A DNA stretch of 64,000 nt from Symbiodinium natans (Eukaryota; Sar; Dinophyceae; Suessiales; Symbiodiniaceae): the NCBI GenBank assembly GCA_905221605.1, contig CAJNDS010002690.1:1043491-1107490 (forward strand). Reading direction: 5' to 3'. Below, one piece after another: positions 10,201 to 19,571 of this stretch. Below the pieces are notes generated by a model. That model did not search any database, had not been told where the DNA came from, and saw only the letters and a list, made by a program, of their open reading frames with translations. The position numbers and the translations under genes are program-made. The number at the start of each line of letters is the position of its first letter. Position 1 is the first letter of the stretch.

Positions 10201-12344
10201 GCTCCTTCCGGCGCCGTCTCCTGTCCAGCCACTTCATGCCCAGGAAGAACTTGAGCGCTTTCAGAGACATTCACCTGTCCAGCAGCACCTTGCCCAGGTA
10301 AAACCTCATCCGTGGAGCCCACCGCCAGCGAACCAACCATAACTGAACCATCCCTTGTTCTTTTTTGAGACCGTTCAGCTCGACGAGAAGGTTGTGGTAG
10401 CGAAAAAACTTGTGAAGTCACTTCTTGGCGGGTCTCCCCCCGCGACGCTTTGTCGCGCCCTTCGCCAAGGTGAACCGATTTTTTCGGCCCATCATTGGAG
10501 CCTGAAGAACCACTTTGTGGAACATTGCCACGACTCGCAGTTCTCCACGAATCCCTTTCTTGCAAAAAGAGTTCCTTCAGGCGTTGTACCGCATTGGTCT
10601 CCTCCTCGCTTGAATCGCTTGAGGAAGCGGCATACGAGACCAAAGCCTCCGCCTGGTCATCATCATCCACCACATCTGCCCACGCTCTGCTGAATGGATA
10701 CGACAAACCACCACGAGGTTTCACCGGCTCCAGTGGCTTCGGTTTTTCCACCACTTCCGCCAGTTGCACTCGTCGTTGTGACCGAGATCGTGGCACCTGT
10801 CGCACCTGTTTTTTGTCCAGCAAGGGCCTTCCCCTTCTTACAGGGTTTGATCTTGACCGATACTTTTTCGTTGGTGGATTCACCGGCGGCATTCCAACTC
10901 CCACCAACCGCAGCTTCTGTACGCACAACGGAGACCTCTGCGCAAGCGTCCAACCATCACGGTACCTGACCTTATCAAAAAGCTCCCGATAGGAACCTCT
11001 CGGCATAGTTTTTGCACCGGAGTCTTCAGCTTCACGCACCTGAGTGAGGGTTCGCACCGCCGCTCTTCCAGTCCCTTTGTTCCCAGAAGATTGTTGTACC
11101 CGTACAGATGCATCAGAAGGAACTGCCTTTTCCGGTCCTCCCGGTCGATATCGGACCTCACCCACCAATTGCAGAATTTTGCATGCGGTCACTTTGTTGA
11201 TCCCTTTGTCAACCAAATCTTCCACAAAGATGAACTCTTGCAAGTCCGACACATTGGTCACACCAAGCGTAATCATCACCTCACTTACATGAGGGGTATA
11301 CACCCACAGGTGTGCGTTGCGAGCCATCCAATTTTCAATCGGCTCCTCCGGATTGTGAAGCTGAGTACTAGTGGATGCAGCCACTGAATTCTTTTGTTCA
11401 TCAGCTTCTGCTTCATCCAGAGTACCTTTTTCACCATCTTTTTGTGACACATTGGTCATTTGCAGTGCTTTCGGTGCCGAGGATGAGGAAGATTCAGCTC
11501 CCCCACTTGCAGGTGGCTGAAAAGTGCTTCTATCCGTAAGCTCCCATCCTCTCTCTTTTTCAAACCGGACCTGATTGGCCACCTGTACCAAGTGTTTCAG
11601 GAGCGACAGCCGCTCCTCTGACATCTCGTCATGGGAGTACTTGCAGAAATTTAACCCTTTCCGGCAACGTCCTCTGAGGTAATAATCGAAACAGCAATGG
11701 TGGAACCCTGCGTCCCTTAGTGACTTCCTGGAAGCATTGTCCCAAGCTTTGCCGGGCTCCCAAGTCCCTTCCAATGCTATGTCATCGTTGTGAAGATACC
11801 TGCATGTAGTCCCATATTTACAACCACCTTGATTGTAATACAGACACAGACGACCTTTTGGCTCACCCGACGTAGGCTCACCCTTTGATGCACCTTTGCC
11901 AAAATTGTACTTGGCCCGGAAGGCTAAATCCTCCCGCTCCTGCTGTGCCTCATCCACTGTACCTTCCTCTGTGGGAGGGTCACCGATGTTCCCGTCCTCA
12001 TCATCAGCTTCTTGGCTATTCTTTGGATCAGTTGACCCCCCTTCTGGCCAACCTTCACCGTACCGACGATGCTCATAGGGACACCCATCGCCATTGCGAC
12101 ACCTTCCCTTATTGAAGAACCTGCACAGCTTGCTGTAACCAGGTGACAACACCGTCTTTGGTGTCATGTAAGCCTTTTTGTACTGGTCAGGATCCATGTA
12201 GGCTTCCATTGGCTTGTTCTCCCTTTTGCTCATGGATTGCACTGCACCATCAAGCTCCTGCAAAAATAGCTTGGTGTCCAACCAAAGCGCGTTCCAAAAC
12301 TCATCTTCCCCTTGATTCAGCACCGTTGCCACCGCTTCACCCAC
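7206..12344 (-). CDS. giant CCCH zinc-finger protein, C-terminal part (copy A, after a frameshift)
   Basis: 1,712 codons with no intron. Residues are numbered from the first Met of this open frame. Three CCCH fingers lie near the start (C74-C82-C88-H92, C167-C175-C181-H185, C218-C227-C234-H238; spacings x7-x5-x3, x7-x5-x3, x8-x6-x3). A SAM-like helical segment is at about 335-392, with GINKVTACKIL at its end. A second finger triplet starts at C1301, C1333 and C1359. Acidic and Ser-rich linkers separate them, and the tail is Lys-rich with KKKVKKKRK, a probable nuclear signal. CCCH triplets usually bind single-stranded RNA. The frame is continuous with the upstream ORF in copy B, so this Met is only an artefact of a 2-base loss near 12346. 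No reverse transcriptase, integrase or protease motif is present. Role in the element (gag-like or captured host RNA-binding protein) is inference. Confidence 0.8.
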   Translation of the reverse strand: MGEAVATVLNQGEDEFWNALWLDTKLFLQELDGAVQSMSKRENKPMEAYMDPDQYKKAYMTPKTVLSPGYSKLCRFFNKGRCRNGDGCPYEHRRYGEGWPEGGSTDPKNSQEADDEDGNIGDPPTEEGTVDEAQQEREDLAFRAKYNFGKGASKGEPTSGEPKGRLCLYYNQGGCKYGTTCRYLHNDDIALEGTWEPGKAWDNASRKSLRDAGFHHCCFDYYLRGRCRKGLNFCKYSHDEMSEERLSLLKHLVQVANQVRFEKERGWELTDRSTFQPPASGGAESSSSSAPKALQMTNVSQKDGEKGTLDEAEADEQKNSVAASTSTQLHNPEEPIENWMARNAHLWVYTPHVSEVMITLGVTNVSDLQEFIFVEDLVDKGINKVTACKILQLVGEVRYRPGGPEKAVPSDASVRVQQSSGNKGTGRAAVRTLTQVREAEDSGAKTMPRGSYRELFDKVRYRDGWTLAQRSPLCVQKLRLVGVGMPPVNPPTKKYRSRSNPVRRGRPLLDKKQVRQVPRSRSQRRVQLAEVVEKPKPLEPVKPRGGLSYPFSRAWADVVDDDDQAEALVSYAASSSDSSEEETNAVQRLKELFLQERDSWRTASRGNVPQSGSSGSNDGPKKSVHLGEGRDKASRGETRQEVTSQVFSLPQPSRRAERSQKRTRDGSVMVGSLAVGSTDEVLPGQGAAGQVNVSESAQVLPGHEVAGQETAPEGAVQISGEETDQKEGEGGSNDLRGNDAKMLDGGPVRSDLQQLLVKGLLTRIYWKVAVGKLPMGQRDCQKGSNKMDRNLVISMSSEGASEQDENLALEDDADQSMGDGAMVMVYDPGTLIQSPTTDWVMRRGLTDRTVWPAMAHLAQRICAEMVQVDEMNAQLGTGTLLFQRRDQGYYTDLHHSFHDNPCLPAVGNYPLSVMGALLSPGLEGEFKNTDKFGTAMEAIAYDWSRSPGMEVHIELMARVAKMVHPFLNLGAQGSVMVSEFLWQRGRARLMEFLQAATCADQLEALWRRMDDDADEEVDPSTAMLEVLGLEDAVLDQGNNESLTPIEDAGGETSGDTGGKGKAPEVSPEEEKSSGSSRLADTRIFLWSVYSRVASNFSMQDRTTGKIFDSTKGYPGEGPNNDDNPSSKGNFPWISEDYLDEVVSKKMERSSEMDGFVPGSEGSLEKVEVENVTASKILMALWKKGHRVGFRRLRRLNASGCKVGAMKRPIKRVQKIGARKAFMKMFNVFGSSQHGSGVGGKPIMKVVGPRPGFPAVLQAPNTDSTSGEGSSPQVHGNVHVEHNRPMDRYEAERLEKRKKGFCYWFGKGKDRCKFGDDCKFIHSEDDVVLHSYWCKYYVAGRECFAGKDCGFSHDATGVRCVQFARSGKCRFGDRCVFEHGVPLEKQRPRSPRTPPRDGPRRKSGANGGEKEIPPEQFDDDEEDFMVYDEETKMTELLMEAISFLSGGKPDLARAEADPLFKLLKFTGDADQMDQVWVSWTTEMLSVLELLEVVKSYDVSLAEVEEWVNDLRIWYERANLGEEKDPKKGTKRSLEGESSKDIPAEKEVVETSETEVAVEEEKKKVKKKRKAAAIEDPYTLMVPKPKKMPAIIEKGGSSSNVVVSAVEKASKARTKSNVGGKTKKKEKSQSPKKEEVVMVQDPEEKDRPSDAEAPGSANANEELDQSCQAIEDAKREGLVSSIQRGIQDPVLTVSDLEYILLQLHLKIANNRKKK

Positions 12345-14511
12345 AAGGTCGAGAAAATCTCCTTTTTCTACATGCCAGTTCGAAAAGCGCGTTGTGGTAC
12401 TGTGTTCGGGAAAAAGTGGTTAACTTCCCCAAGCCTGTGCTTTCTGTACCATCAGGCTTCCAACCATCATCTTGCAAGATGCCATACGCGCGCCGAGCTT
12501 CCGCATTGAGGAATGCCTGATCCGCAACACACTCCTGTAAATCTTCCATCGGCCGACCTAACAGCATCCCAGTAATTTTGCCAACATAGGCTTCCTCTTC
12601 ATTTCCATTCTCCAGAAGAGCTTTGTAGATCTTTTCTCCATAAAGTTGCCTTTCTTTTCGTTCTTCAGAAGACAACTCCTGTACCACAAGCTCTTCATCG
12701 GATTGCTCTTCCTCCTGTTTCCAGTCCCATTGACCGTTGGAATCTTGGTACCATTGACCAGCATACCATGAATCCGTCCACCACGTACTCCAGCCGCTGG
12801 GTTTCCACTTCCGCAGCGTCGAAGAAGAGTCCTCCACGTCCTCTTCCAAAACCAGAAAGGTGTCCAAGATTATGGTACCATCATCTTCCACTCGTTTCAC
12901 TGTTCCATTGACAGTATCACCAAACTTGAACTGATATGCATTGTTCCCTTCTGCAGGAATCAATACATTCATATCCCCATGGTCCAAAAAGGCTCCATAC
13001 CCATTGATGCAGCGCACTAGACCCATGATCTCATCTCCCTCTTGATAGCAATGTGGCCCAGGTGACTCCAAGGCTCCCGCTCGGGGCACTTTCTTTACAC
13101 GCTCTTCAGAAACCATCTCTGTATCATCGGCTCCTGGCGCATCCTTTGTCTTCACCTTTGGGTCACACTGCTCGTCCTGCTCCACGAGTCCCACAAGCTC
13201 ATCTTTTTTGTGCTCCTGGATTTCAGGACCTCCCTTTTTCTCCGCCAACGGCTTTGCCTCATCTGCTGTAGTTCGCTCGGTGTCGACTTCCGGTGAACTT
13301 CCAGACGGCAACGCTTCTCCCTTCATGGGAGTGGACCCATCATTGGAGTCCTTTGTCTCACCTTCTGCAGCAGGCAAATCTTCTTCCACTGCAGGGCAAT
13401 TGAGTCGATCATCCACGGCAGGCACGCTTTCTTCCACCGCAGGCTCCTTTGGTTCCATGGCCTCCAAAGGAGAATTTCCACCATCATTGACCACAGCTGC
13501 CTCATTGGCTCCGGTGTAGCCCTTGTCATTTCGTTCCTCGCTGCTAACTTCAGGTTGCACCAGTGCGTCCACCTGTGAACCTCCATCATCAGCTGCTGCG
13601 GAGACCTGCGCCCCATTGTTGCAGTCGCCCGTGGAACGTACCACCACATGCACCTCAACCCGTGCTTCCTTCGCACTCCAGGTAATATCTGGCGCATCAA
13701 CCCGCGCATCATTGGCGCTCCAGGCCTCATTTTTCAGATCATCCGTGTCTCCAGCTATTCCAGAAGCTTCTTTTTCCCCTTGAATGGCAGAATTCTTGGC
13801 ACCAAACGAAGAGACCTCCTCAGTCGTAACACACAACTTTTTCTCTCCATCCTCCGAATCTCCAGGACCACCTTCCTGAACAACAGGTACCACATCCACC
13901 ACTCGCTCTTCTGCAGCCGACACAGTTCCGATCACCTCATTGGGCATTTTCTCTTCTGGATCCACCAATTCCATCGCTGCCCCACCCTCAGAAAGCGCTT
14001 CTGTTTCTTCCCGATCCAGGTGTTGAGCTCCAGCGATGTTGGCTTGGTTCCCAGGAATCCCTTCCTCATCAGGAGAACCCGAGGTCGGGGCGTCACCATC
14101 AGCCCTAGGACCGCTATCCCTGATAGTAGAGGAAAAATCTTTTTCACCTAAACTATTTACACTACCCTGGAATGCCCTCGTAGACTCAGTCTTCGGAGTA
14201 GAGGATGAAGAATCCAGTGCCGCCTCCATTTCCAGCTCATTGCCCAAAGGAGACCCAACCACCTCGTCACTCTTCACCTTTTCACCTACCACCGGCAATG
14301 TCCACTTGGTTTCGTGCGTATCCAGGCAGTAATAATATTGTCTCCCATCTTCATGGAGGTGCAATTCCCACATTGTGCCATCACACGCTTGGATCAGATG
14401 CTCGTCTTTCCGAAAACCGTCCCTTTCAGAAACCTGTCGCATCTCGTCCTCTTCTTCTGACAGCTGTCGCAACCGTTCAGCCTCCATCTGTAGGATCTCC
14501 TCCTCCCCCAT
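12337..14511 (-). CDS. WW / S1-like / MLLE protein, N-terminal part of the giant ORF (copy A)
   Basis: The open frame reaches 14919, but its first 136 codons translate a GGAACG minisatellite into VPFRRS repeats. I choose the Met at 14511 (MGEEEILQMEAERL). WW domain at residues 46-74 (W48, YYY 59-61, W70, P73). A long acidic disordered linker follows. An S1-like fold is at about 485-552 (YQEGDEIMGLV, then FGDTVNGTVKRVEDDG). A PABC/MLLE domain is at about 615-680 with the diagnostic GKITGMLLGRP. WW binds proline motifs, S1 binds RNA, and MLLE binds PAM2 peptides of poly(A)-metabolism proteins. The frame is lost at 12346, where two bases present in copy B (CT, 46464-46465) are missing. With them it would run into the CCCH part for about 2,435 residues in total. 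Confidence 0.78.
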   Translation of the reverse strand: MGEEEILQMEAERLRQLSEEEDEMRQVSERDGFRKDEHLIQACDGTMWELHLHEDGRQYYYCLDTHETKWTLPVVGEKVKSDEVVGSPLGNELEMEAALDSSSSTPKTESTRAFQGSVNSLGEKDFSSTIRDSGPRADGDAPTSGSPDEEGIPGNQANIAGAQHLDREETEALSEGGAAMELVDPEEKMPNEVIGTVSAAEERVVDVVPVVQEGGPGDSEDGEKKLCVTTEEVSSFGAKNSAIQGEKEASGIAGDTDDLKNEAWSANDARVDAPDITWSAKEARVEVHVVVRSTGDCNNGAQVSAAADDGGSQVDALVQPEVSSEERNDKGYTGANEAAVVNDGGNSPLEAMEPKEPAVEESVPAVDDRLNCPAVEEDLPAAEGETKDSNDGSTPMKGEALPSGSSPEVDTERTTADEAKPLAEKKGGPEIQEHKKDELVGLVEQDEQCDPKVKTKDAPGADDTEMVSEERVKKVPRAGALESPGPHCYQEGDEIMGLVRCINGYGAFLDHGDMNVLIPAEGNNAYQFKFGDTVNGTVKRVEDDGTIILDTFLVLEEDVEDSSSTLRKWKPSGWSTWWTDSWYAGQWYQDSNGQWDWKQEEEQSDEELVVQELSSEERKERQLYGEKIYKALLENGNEEEAYVGKITGMLLGRPMEDLQECVADQAFLNAEARRAYGILQDDGWKPDGTESTGLGKLTTFSRTQYHNALFELACRKRRFSRPCG

Positions 14512-14705
14512 GGCGTATTCAGCAGCAGGTGCAGCTTCAAAGCCGTCCGCACCCTTCTGTTTGTGACCGCTTCCACCACCTTGGGAACTCGAAGATGGAC
14601 CCTTTTTGATCTTGTTCAACGGCCTCCTGGTCGCTTGTTCCCAACAGCCGAGGGGTTGGGTTTCTGTCTCTAGAGGCGGGGGGCTTATAATATCACCCAA
14701 AACGA

Positions 14706-14941
14706 CGGAACGGAACGGAACGGAACGCCGGAACGGAATGGAACGCAAAGGCCGGAGCACAACGGAGCGCCGGAACGGAACGGAACGCCGGAACGGAACG
14801 GAGCGCCGGAACGGAACGGAACGTCGGAACGGAACGCCGGCACGGAACGCCGCAACACGGAACGCCGGAACGGAACGGAGCGCCGGTACGGAGTGCCGGA
14901 ACGGAATGGAACACAACACCGGAACAGCTGTAACGGAACGT
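14706..14941. repeat. GGAACGCC minisatellite
   Basis: Imperfect GGAACGGAACGCC units. All three minus frames stay open and translate to Phe/Arg/Ser/Val/Pro runs, which explains the spurious N-terminal extension of the giant ORF. Confidence 0.9.
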
Positions 14942-15660
14942 AGGCTGTTTCGTGCTTGATGTGGTACCTCACAGTTTGTGATCTATGCTGCCATCAATGT
15001 CGCTTGCTACTGAACTCCATTCAGAGCACTGGGCCCAAATTCGCCTCGGTCTCCGAAACGGTGTTCGGAACAAGCACCCCCCCCACACTGTGGGACCCCA
15101 GTGGGTGCCTGTCGGCAGCTCCTACAGAGGGTGGCCAAGAACCCAAGAAACAGCCGGACCCCCCCGGGACCCTCCCCATATTCGTGTGGATTTCTGGGCC
15201 TGGAAGGCCGGTGTCCACAATCGTCACGCAATGCTGGCAATGCGTCTTTTCCGTAAACACGTGATCCCCAACCCCACTAATCATTGGGGTTGCTTGTGAA
15301 CAAGTCAGACAGTTGTGAACCATTGTGATGAAATCTTCGTATAAACTTGCTGCAGCTTGTCAAGCATCATCCAAATCCAAATGATAAGCGAGGAAAGAGC
15401 ATTCACGGTCGATCTCAGGGCAAACCCTGCAGACGACAGACATCCAAAACACCCCCCTGAGACCCCCATCTGGACACCCCCACACCTCCCACCCCCCTCG
15501 TCCAACCCTAGGGTGATTTGGTTGGGATCTGCTTTGACGGGTTGTGGGAATTTCCTGGGCCTTGGGACGTCGGCCGGCCCGGTTGCCGAGGCGGCGCGAG
15601 CAAGCGTTTGCAATTATTGTTTGGACATGTTTGGACGACACAAGCACCCAGCCCTTCAAC

Positions 15661-15725
15661 GGAACGGAACGCCGCAACGGAACGCCACAACCGAACGCCG
15701 GAACGGAACGCCGGAACGGAACGGA
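15661..15725. repeat. GGAACGCC minisatellite, second array
   Basis: Same unit as 14706-14941, separated from it by about 700 bases, followed by the TTGATCATCTTTG segment shared with 19918. Confidence 0.85.
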
Positions 15726-15919
15726 CTTGATCATCTTTGTTTTGCTGGCTGGGTTGCGCAGCTGGGTTAATCCCCTTGTGGGAAGAATCCCAGGCAGCCA
15801 AAAACCAGTGTGTTGGCAACGTAATCGCTCCATGATCTGTCCCCTAAAAGAGGTTAGTCCGGACTCCGGACGATTGGTAAGGGGGAAGCTTTAAGCAACT
15901 AGCACCTGGCGTGATCCAT

Positions 15920-16066
15920 TTGGTCGCTGGCACGAGCTATTCGGTCGCTGGCGCGAGCTATTTGGTCGCAAGGGAGGTTTCGTCCCAACTCTGCGAAAAG
16001 GTTCTAAACATCTGGCGCGAGCTATTTGGTCGTAGGGGAAACGTCTGGAGCGAGCTATTTGGTCCC
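15920..16066. repeat. GCTGGCGCGAGCTATTTGGTCG tandem-like repeats
   Basis: The motif CGAGCTATTTGGTCG recurs about five times at irregular spacing. It reappears once at 19688 near the other end of the noncoding segment and in inverted form near 17000-17030. Confidence 0.7.
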
Positions 16067-16126
16067 AGGGAGGTTTTTGTCCCAACTTTGCCTGCTCTGC
16101 GAAAAGATTCGAAACATCTGGCACGA

Positions 16127-16227
16127 AACCCTACGAGCACGAAGGGAGGGGACGTACGACAAACCTCTACGGCCCTCACCAAACCCTGCGAGCACGAAGG
16201 GAAGGGACACGCGACAAACCTTTAGGT
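16127..16227. repeat. two copies of the CGAGCACGAAGGGA...GACAAACCT arm
   Basis: Two head-to-tail copies of a 45-50-base sequence with core cgacaaacct. The same sequence occurs inverted at 17938-17980 and 18085-18137, and as paired hairpin arms at 17292, 17583 and 19572. Confidence 0.7.
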
Positions 16228-16626
16228 GGGGCCTTCAGCGTACGCAACAAGCACCCCACCTGCCCCTGTGTTTTAGGGGCTGTAAAACACGCTCCTTAAA
16301 AAAGGTGGTTTACGTAAATTGAGATGTTTATCCTTTTGTGGGAAAAGAGCCATGACCAAAGCCCGAAAATCATAACGTGCTTTGACTAACCAACTAGCGC
16401 CCAATCTGGGAGCGGGACGCCCAAAAACATGTGCTAGCAACGTAGACGCGGCTCAAAAGGGTTGTGAATATGCGCCAATATGCACCTGCGGCCAAAGCCC
16501 GAAAATCAGAACGTCTCGATGTCATTCAATGCGTGAGCAAGAGTGATCGGACCGGCAGACGTAAAATCGTCCTGCAACATTGAAGGGGCGTTCGCTGCTG
16601 CTTTGCCTTCCCCCATAGAGGCACGC

Positions 16627-16833
16627 AAATCATAACGCGCAGGAGCACGTTATGGCCGGTTTCCCCAAGAAAAGGCAGCAAATCAGAACGTGGGTGACGT
16701 ATAAAAGAGTACTATAGTATAGTTATTTTCTTGAATGCGCACACCACGTTATGATTTGCTGCCTCTTCTTGGCCTCTTCTTGGGGGAAACCACAGAAAAA
16801 GCGCCATAACGTGCTCCAACGCGTTGTGACTTA
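16627..16833. repeat. long imperfect hairpin in element A
   Basis: Left arm 16627-16693 and right arm 16745-16833 are inverted copies (aggagcacgttatgg against ccataacgtgctcc; ggcagcaaatcagaacgtg against cacgttatgatttgctgcc) around an AT-rich loop with agtactatagtata. The motif AATCATAACGTG also occurs alone at 16366. It may be a miniature element nested in the larger one. Confidence 0.65.
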
Positions 16834-17291
16834 CACGCCTCTCTTCGGGAAAAGTCATACATGCCCATAAAAAGGGTGGTTTAAGTAGATTGAGATGATC
16901 GCTCTGTGGGGAAAGCTCGTGTGGTGTCTCAGGGTTTAAATCCTAGATTACATCCAGGATTGTTTCGAACCTTTAGGCAGAGTTGGGACAAAACCTCCCC
17001 TGCGACAGCTCGCGCCAGCGACCAAATAATTCGTGCCGGGTGCTAGCTTCCGTTTCCCCTTTACCAGTTGTCCGGAGCCATGATTTCGTTACCAGCGCAC
17101 ACAGGTTTTTGGCTTCCTGGGACTCTTCCCACAAAGGGATAAACACCGCACTTTAGTACTGAACCCACCCGACGCCCCGGAGTTAAACCTGAGAACCTGT
17201 TCGCAGAGCAAACAAAGTTGTGAGAAAAAAACCAAAAAGGTTAGAAAATAGCCCCCCGCCAGCGACAAAATAGCCTGCGCCATCACCAATC

Positions 17292-17392
17292 CCTACGAGC
17301 TCCGGAGGAGGGGACATGCGACAAACCTCCAATGCCTGGTAAGGGCCCTAGAGGTTTGTCGTATGTCCCCCTTCCCTTTGAGCTTGTGTGGT
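17292..17392. repeat. hairpin of the GACAAACCT family
   Basis: An inverted pair: ggggacatgcgacaaacctc on the left and aggtttgtcgtatgtccccc on the right, around a loop containing gggccctag. Confidence 0.75.
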
Positions 17393-17582
17393 TTGACACC
17401 AGGCAAAAAGACCTTAAAACCCTATGACGCCTAAAAACCTGTGTTGGTAACGTAATCGTGGCTCCATAAGAGTTGTGAATACGCCTCTGGCTATGCACAT
17501 AGAATGCTTGTAGTTCCACGAAGGGATAAACATCTCACCTTACTTAAACCACACTCTCCCCAAAACAAGGTGGTCACCGAAA

Positions 17583-17755
17583 CATCTGAAACCTTACGAG
17601 CACCAAGGGAAAGGAAAACCGACAAACCTCTAAGACCCACAAAACCTCACAGCGCCGGAATAAAAAGGCCTTTCTTTTAAGAGGCTGTGAGGGCCTGCGG
17701 GTCTTAGAGGTTTGTCGTATGTCCCCTCCCTTGTTGCTCGTAGAGTTTCAGATGT
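17583..17755. repeat. hairpin of the GACAAACCT family
   Basis: Left arm gaaaccttacgagcacc...gacaaacctctaagac, right arm gtcttagaggtttgtcgtatg...gctcgtagagtttc, with a further inner inverted pair (ctcacagc / gctgtgag). Confidence 0.75.
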
Positions 17756-17937
17756 TTGGGTAACCGCCGTTTTTCGAGAACGTATTTTACTAGTCCCACG
17801 ATGGTTCCATAGCCTGCCCAAAAACTGTGCTGGTAACGTAATCGTGGCCCCATAATAACCTGCCCAGAGTTCAGTTGTTTCGGCAAAACCAGTGTAAAAG
17901 CCTAAGCCACCTTTCTTTTGAGGGGCTGTTAGGGCCT

Positions 17938-18137
17938 GCGGGTCTTAGAGGTTTGTCGTGTGTCCCCCTCCCTTGCTCGCACCTTTTTACTAGTCCCACC
18001 GCTGGTAACGTAAGCGTGGCCCCATGACCTGTCCACAGTTCAGATGTTTCGGGAAACCTGTCTTTTAAGGGGCTGCGAGGGCCTGCGGGTCGTAGAGGTT
18101 TGTCGTATGTCCCCTCCCTTGGTGCTCGCAGGGTTTC
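17938..18137. repeat. two right-arm copies of the GACAAACCT family
   Basis: At 17938-17980 and 18085-18137 the sequence GGGTCxTAGAGGTTTGTCG recurs without an adjacent left arm. Both are followed by conserved gtcccctccctt and gctcgca. Confidence 0.65.
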
Positions 18138-18170
18138 AGATATTTGGGTAGCCGCCTTTTTTAGGGAACT

Positions 18171-18502
18171 TGTTGAACAGGCTGGCCCTGCCTGATAGCG
18201 AAGTTCGCGCACATGTGATCTTTTTGGCACAGGCGCAAGGACTATGGCTCCAGCTTCTACTTTACAGACTTCAAACTACAACAAGCAACCACAGCGGGAC
18301 AAACAAGCAGCACTGCGCACTATACAAGCTTACTCACGGCTCCAAGGGTTTACTTCCGTAGCCTTCCCTAGAGCCGAAGTACATGGCAGCATACAAGCAA
18401 ATACAAACTACGGGCACCTAGCAACTGCACATGAGGCCTCAAGGCTAGCAGCAACTGCAGACTACAGCTGCCTACGACTGACATGCAAGGAATGCCTTCA
18501 AC
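18171..18502. repeat. 332-bp direct duplicate, unit 1
   Basis: Near-identical to 18984-19314 (starts tgttgaacaggctggccctg, ends gccttcaac), with a short extra segment aggcg and scattered substitutions. Both units have an open plus frame (MAPASTLQTSN...), but frame conservation over so recent a copy means little and no domain is recognised. Confidence 0.8.
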
Positions 18503-18983
18503 ACTCCTCCTTGGCTCGATCGTCAGGGCGAGGACACACACTGCATATTTACAGCATGTCGGACACCTGACCTTGAGCCTCTCGCACCTGACCTTAGACC
18601 TCTGGCACCTCAGACCTGCGCACCTGAAGGCCGGCCGCGCCTGTTAGCCGGCATTAGAGCAGTGGCCTGCGCGGAATGCGTTTCTGCAGACGCGACACAT
18701 GGTCTTAGAGGTTAGGGGCGTGTTATGTCTCAAATAGCGTAAAATTTGCAAACAAGAGCCCTGCGTAGCTAATCCAGGTCGTTCTTGCAGGCCCTCTGCA
18801 CACAGGTTCGGGCATTAAGAAAGCTTAATTAGGGAACCTTCAACCACTTGGGGTACGGACCTGGGCACGGAGCAAGTTCATCACCATCGCTCCTCCTGCG
18901 CTTGGCAAGTAAATTAAAGTTGAGTGCACATATGCTCTTCACGAGCGGCGCAACTTGCAAATACACGTACGCTGATGCCTTTC

Positions 18984-19314
18984 TGTTGAACAGGCTGGCC
19001 CTGCATGATAGCGAAGTTCGCGCAGATGTGATCTTTTTGGCACGCAAGGACTATGGCCCCAGCTTCTACTTTACAGACGTCAAACCACAACAAACAACCA
19101 CAGCGGGACAAACAAGCAGCACTGCGCGCTATACAAGCTTACTCACGGCTCCAAGGGTTTACTTCCATAGCCTTCCCTAGAGCCGAAGTACATGGCAGCA
19201 TACAAGCAATTACAAACTACGGGCACCTAGCAACTGTACATGAGACCGCCTCAAGGCTAGCAGCAACTGCAGACTACAACTGCCTACGACTGACACGCAA
19301 GGAAAGCCTTCAAC
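18984..19314. repeat. 332-bp direct duplicate, unit 2
   Basis: Second unit of the direct pair, 813 bases downstream of the first. The sequence between them (18503-18983) has no recognisable gene. Confidence 0.8.
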
Positions 19315-19571
19315 AGAACGTGTTTTACTAGTCCCACGATGGCTCCATAGCCTGCCCAAAAATAGTGCTGGTGATGTAATCGTGGCCCCATAAACCTGCC
19401 CACAGTCCAGATGTTTCGGTAACCACCCTTTTTTGGGGAGAGGGTCGTTTGAGTCAATTGAGATGTATATCCCTTCGTGGGATTGCAAGCATATTCTACG
19501 CATACCAGAGGCGTATTCGCAACCCTCATGGAGCCACGATGACGGGTTTTTGGGCGTGATTTCCCTGGTGT

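Larger units (their letters stand above)
14638..15771. repeat. GGAACG-block, expanded copy, inside element A
   Basis: It begins ttcccaacagcc (with a CCCAAC...GTTGGG stem) and ends cagctgggttaat, exactly like the 142-base compact copy at 19823-19964. Here the interior is enlarged by a GGAACG array (14706-14941) and about 700 bases of other sequence (14942-15660). No gene is seen in that interior. Confidence 0.7.

Noticed and set aside
14512-14919. Upstream start of the giant ORF at 14919
   Set aside because: The extension is encoded by the GGAACG minisatellite (VPFRRS repeats) and block sequence. The Met at 14511 begins normal protein sequence.
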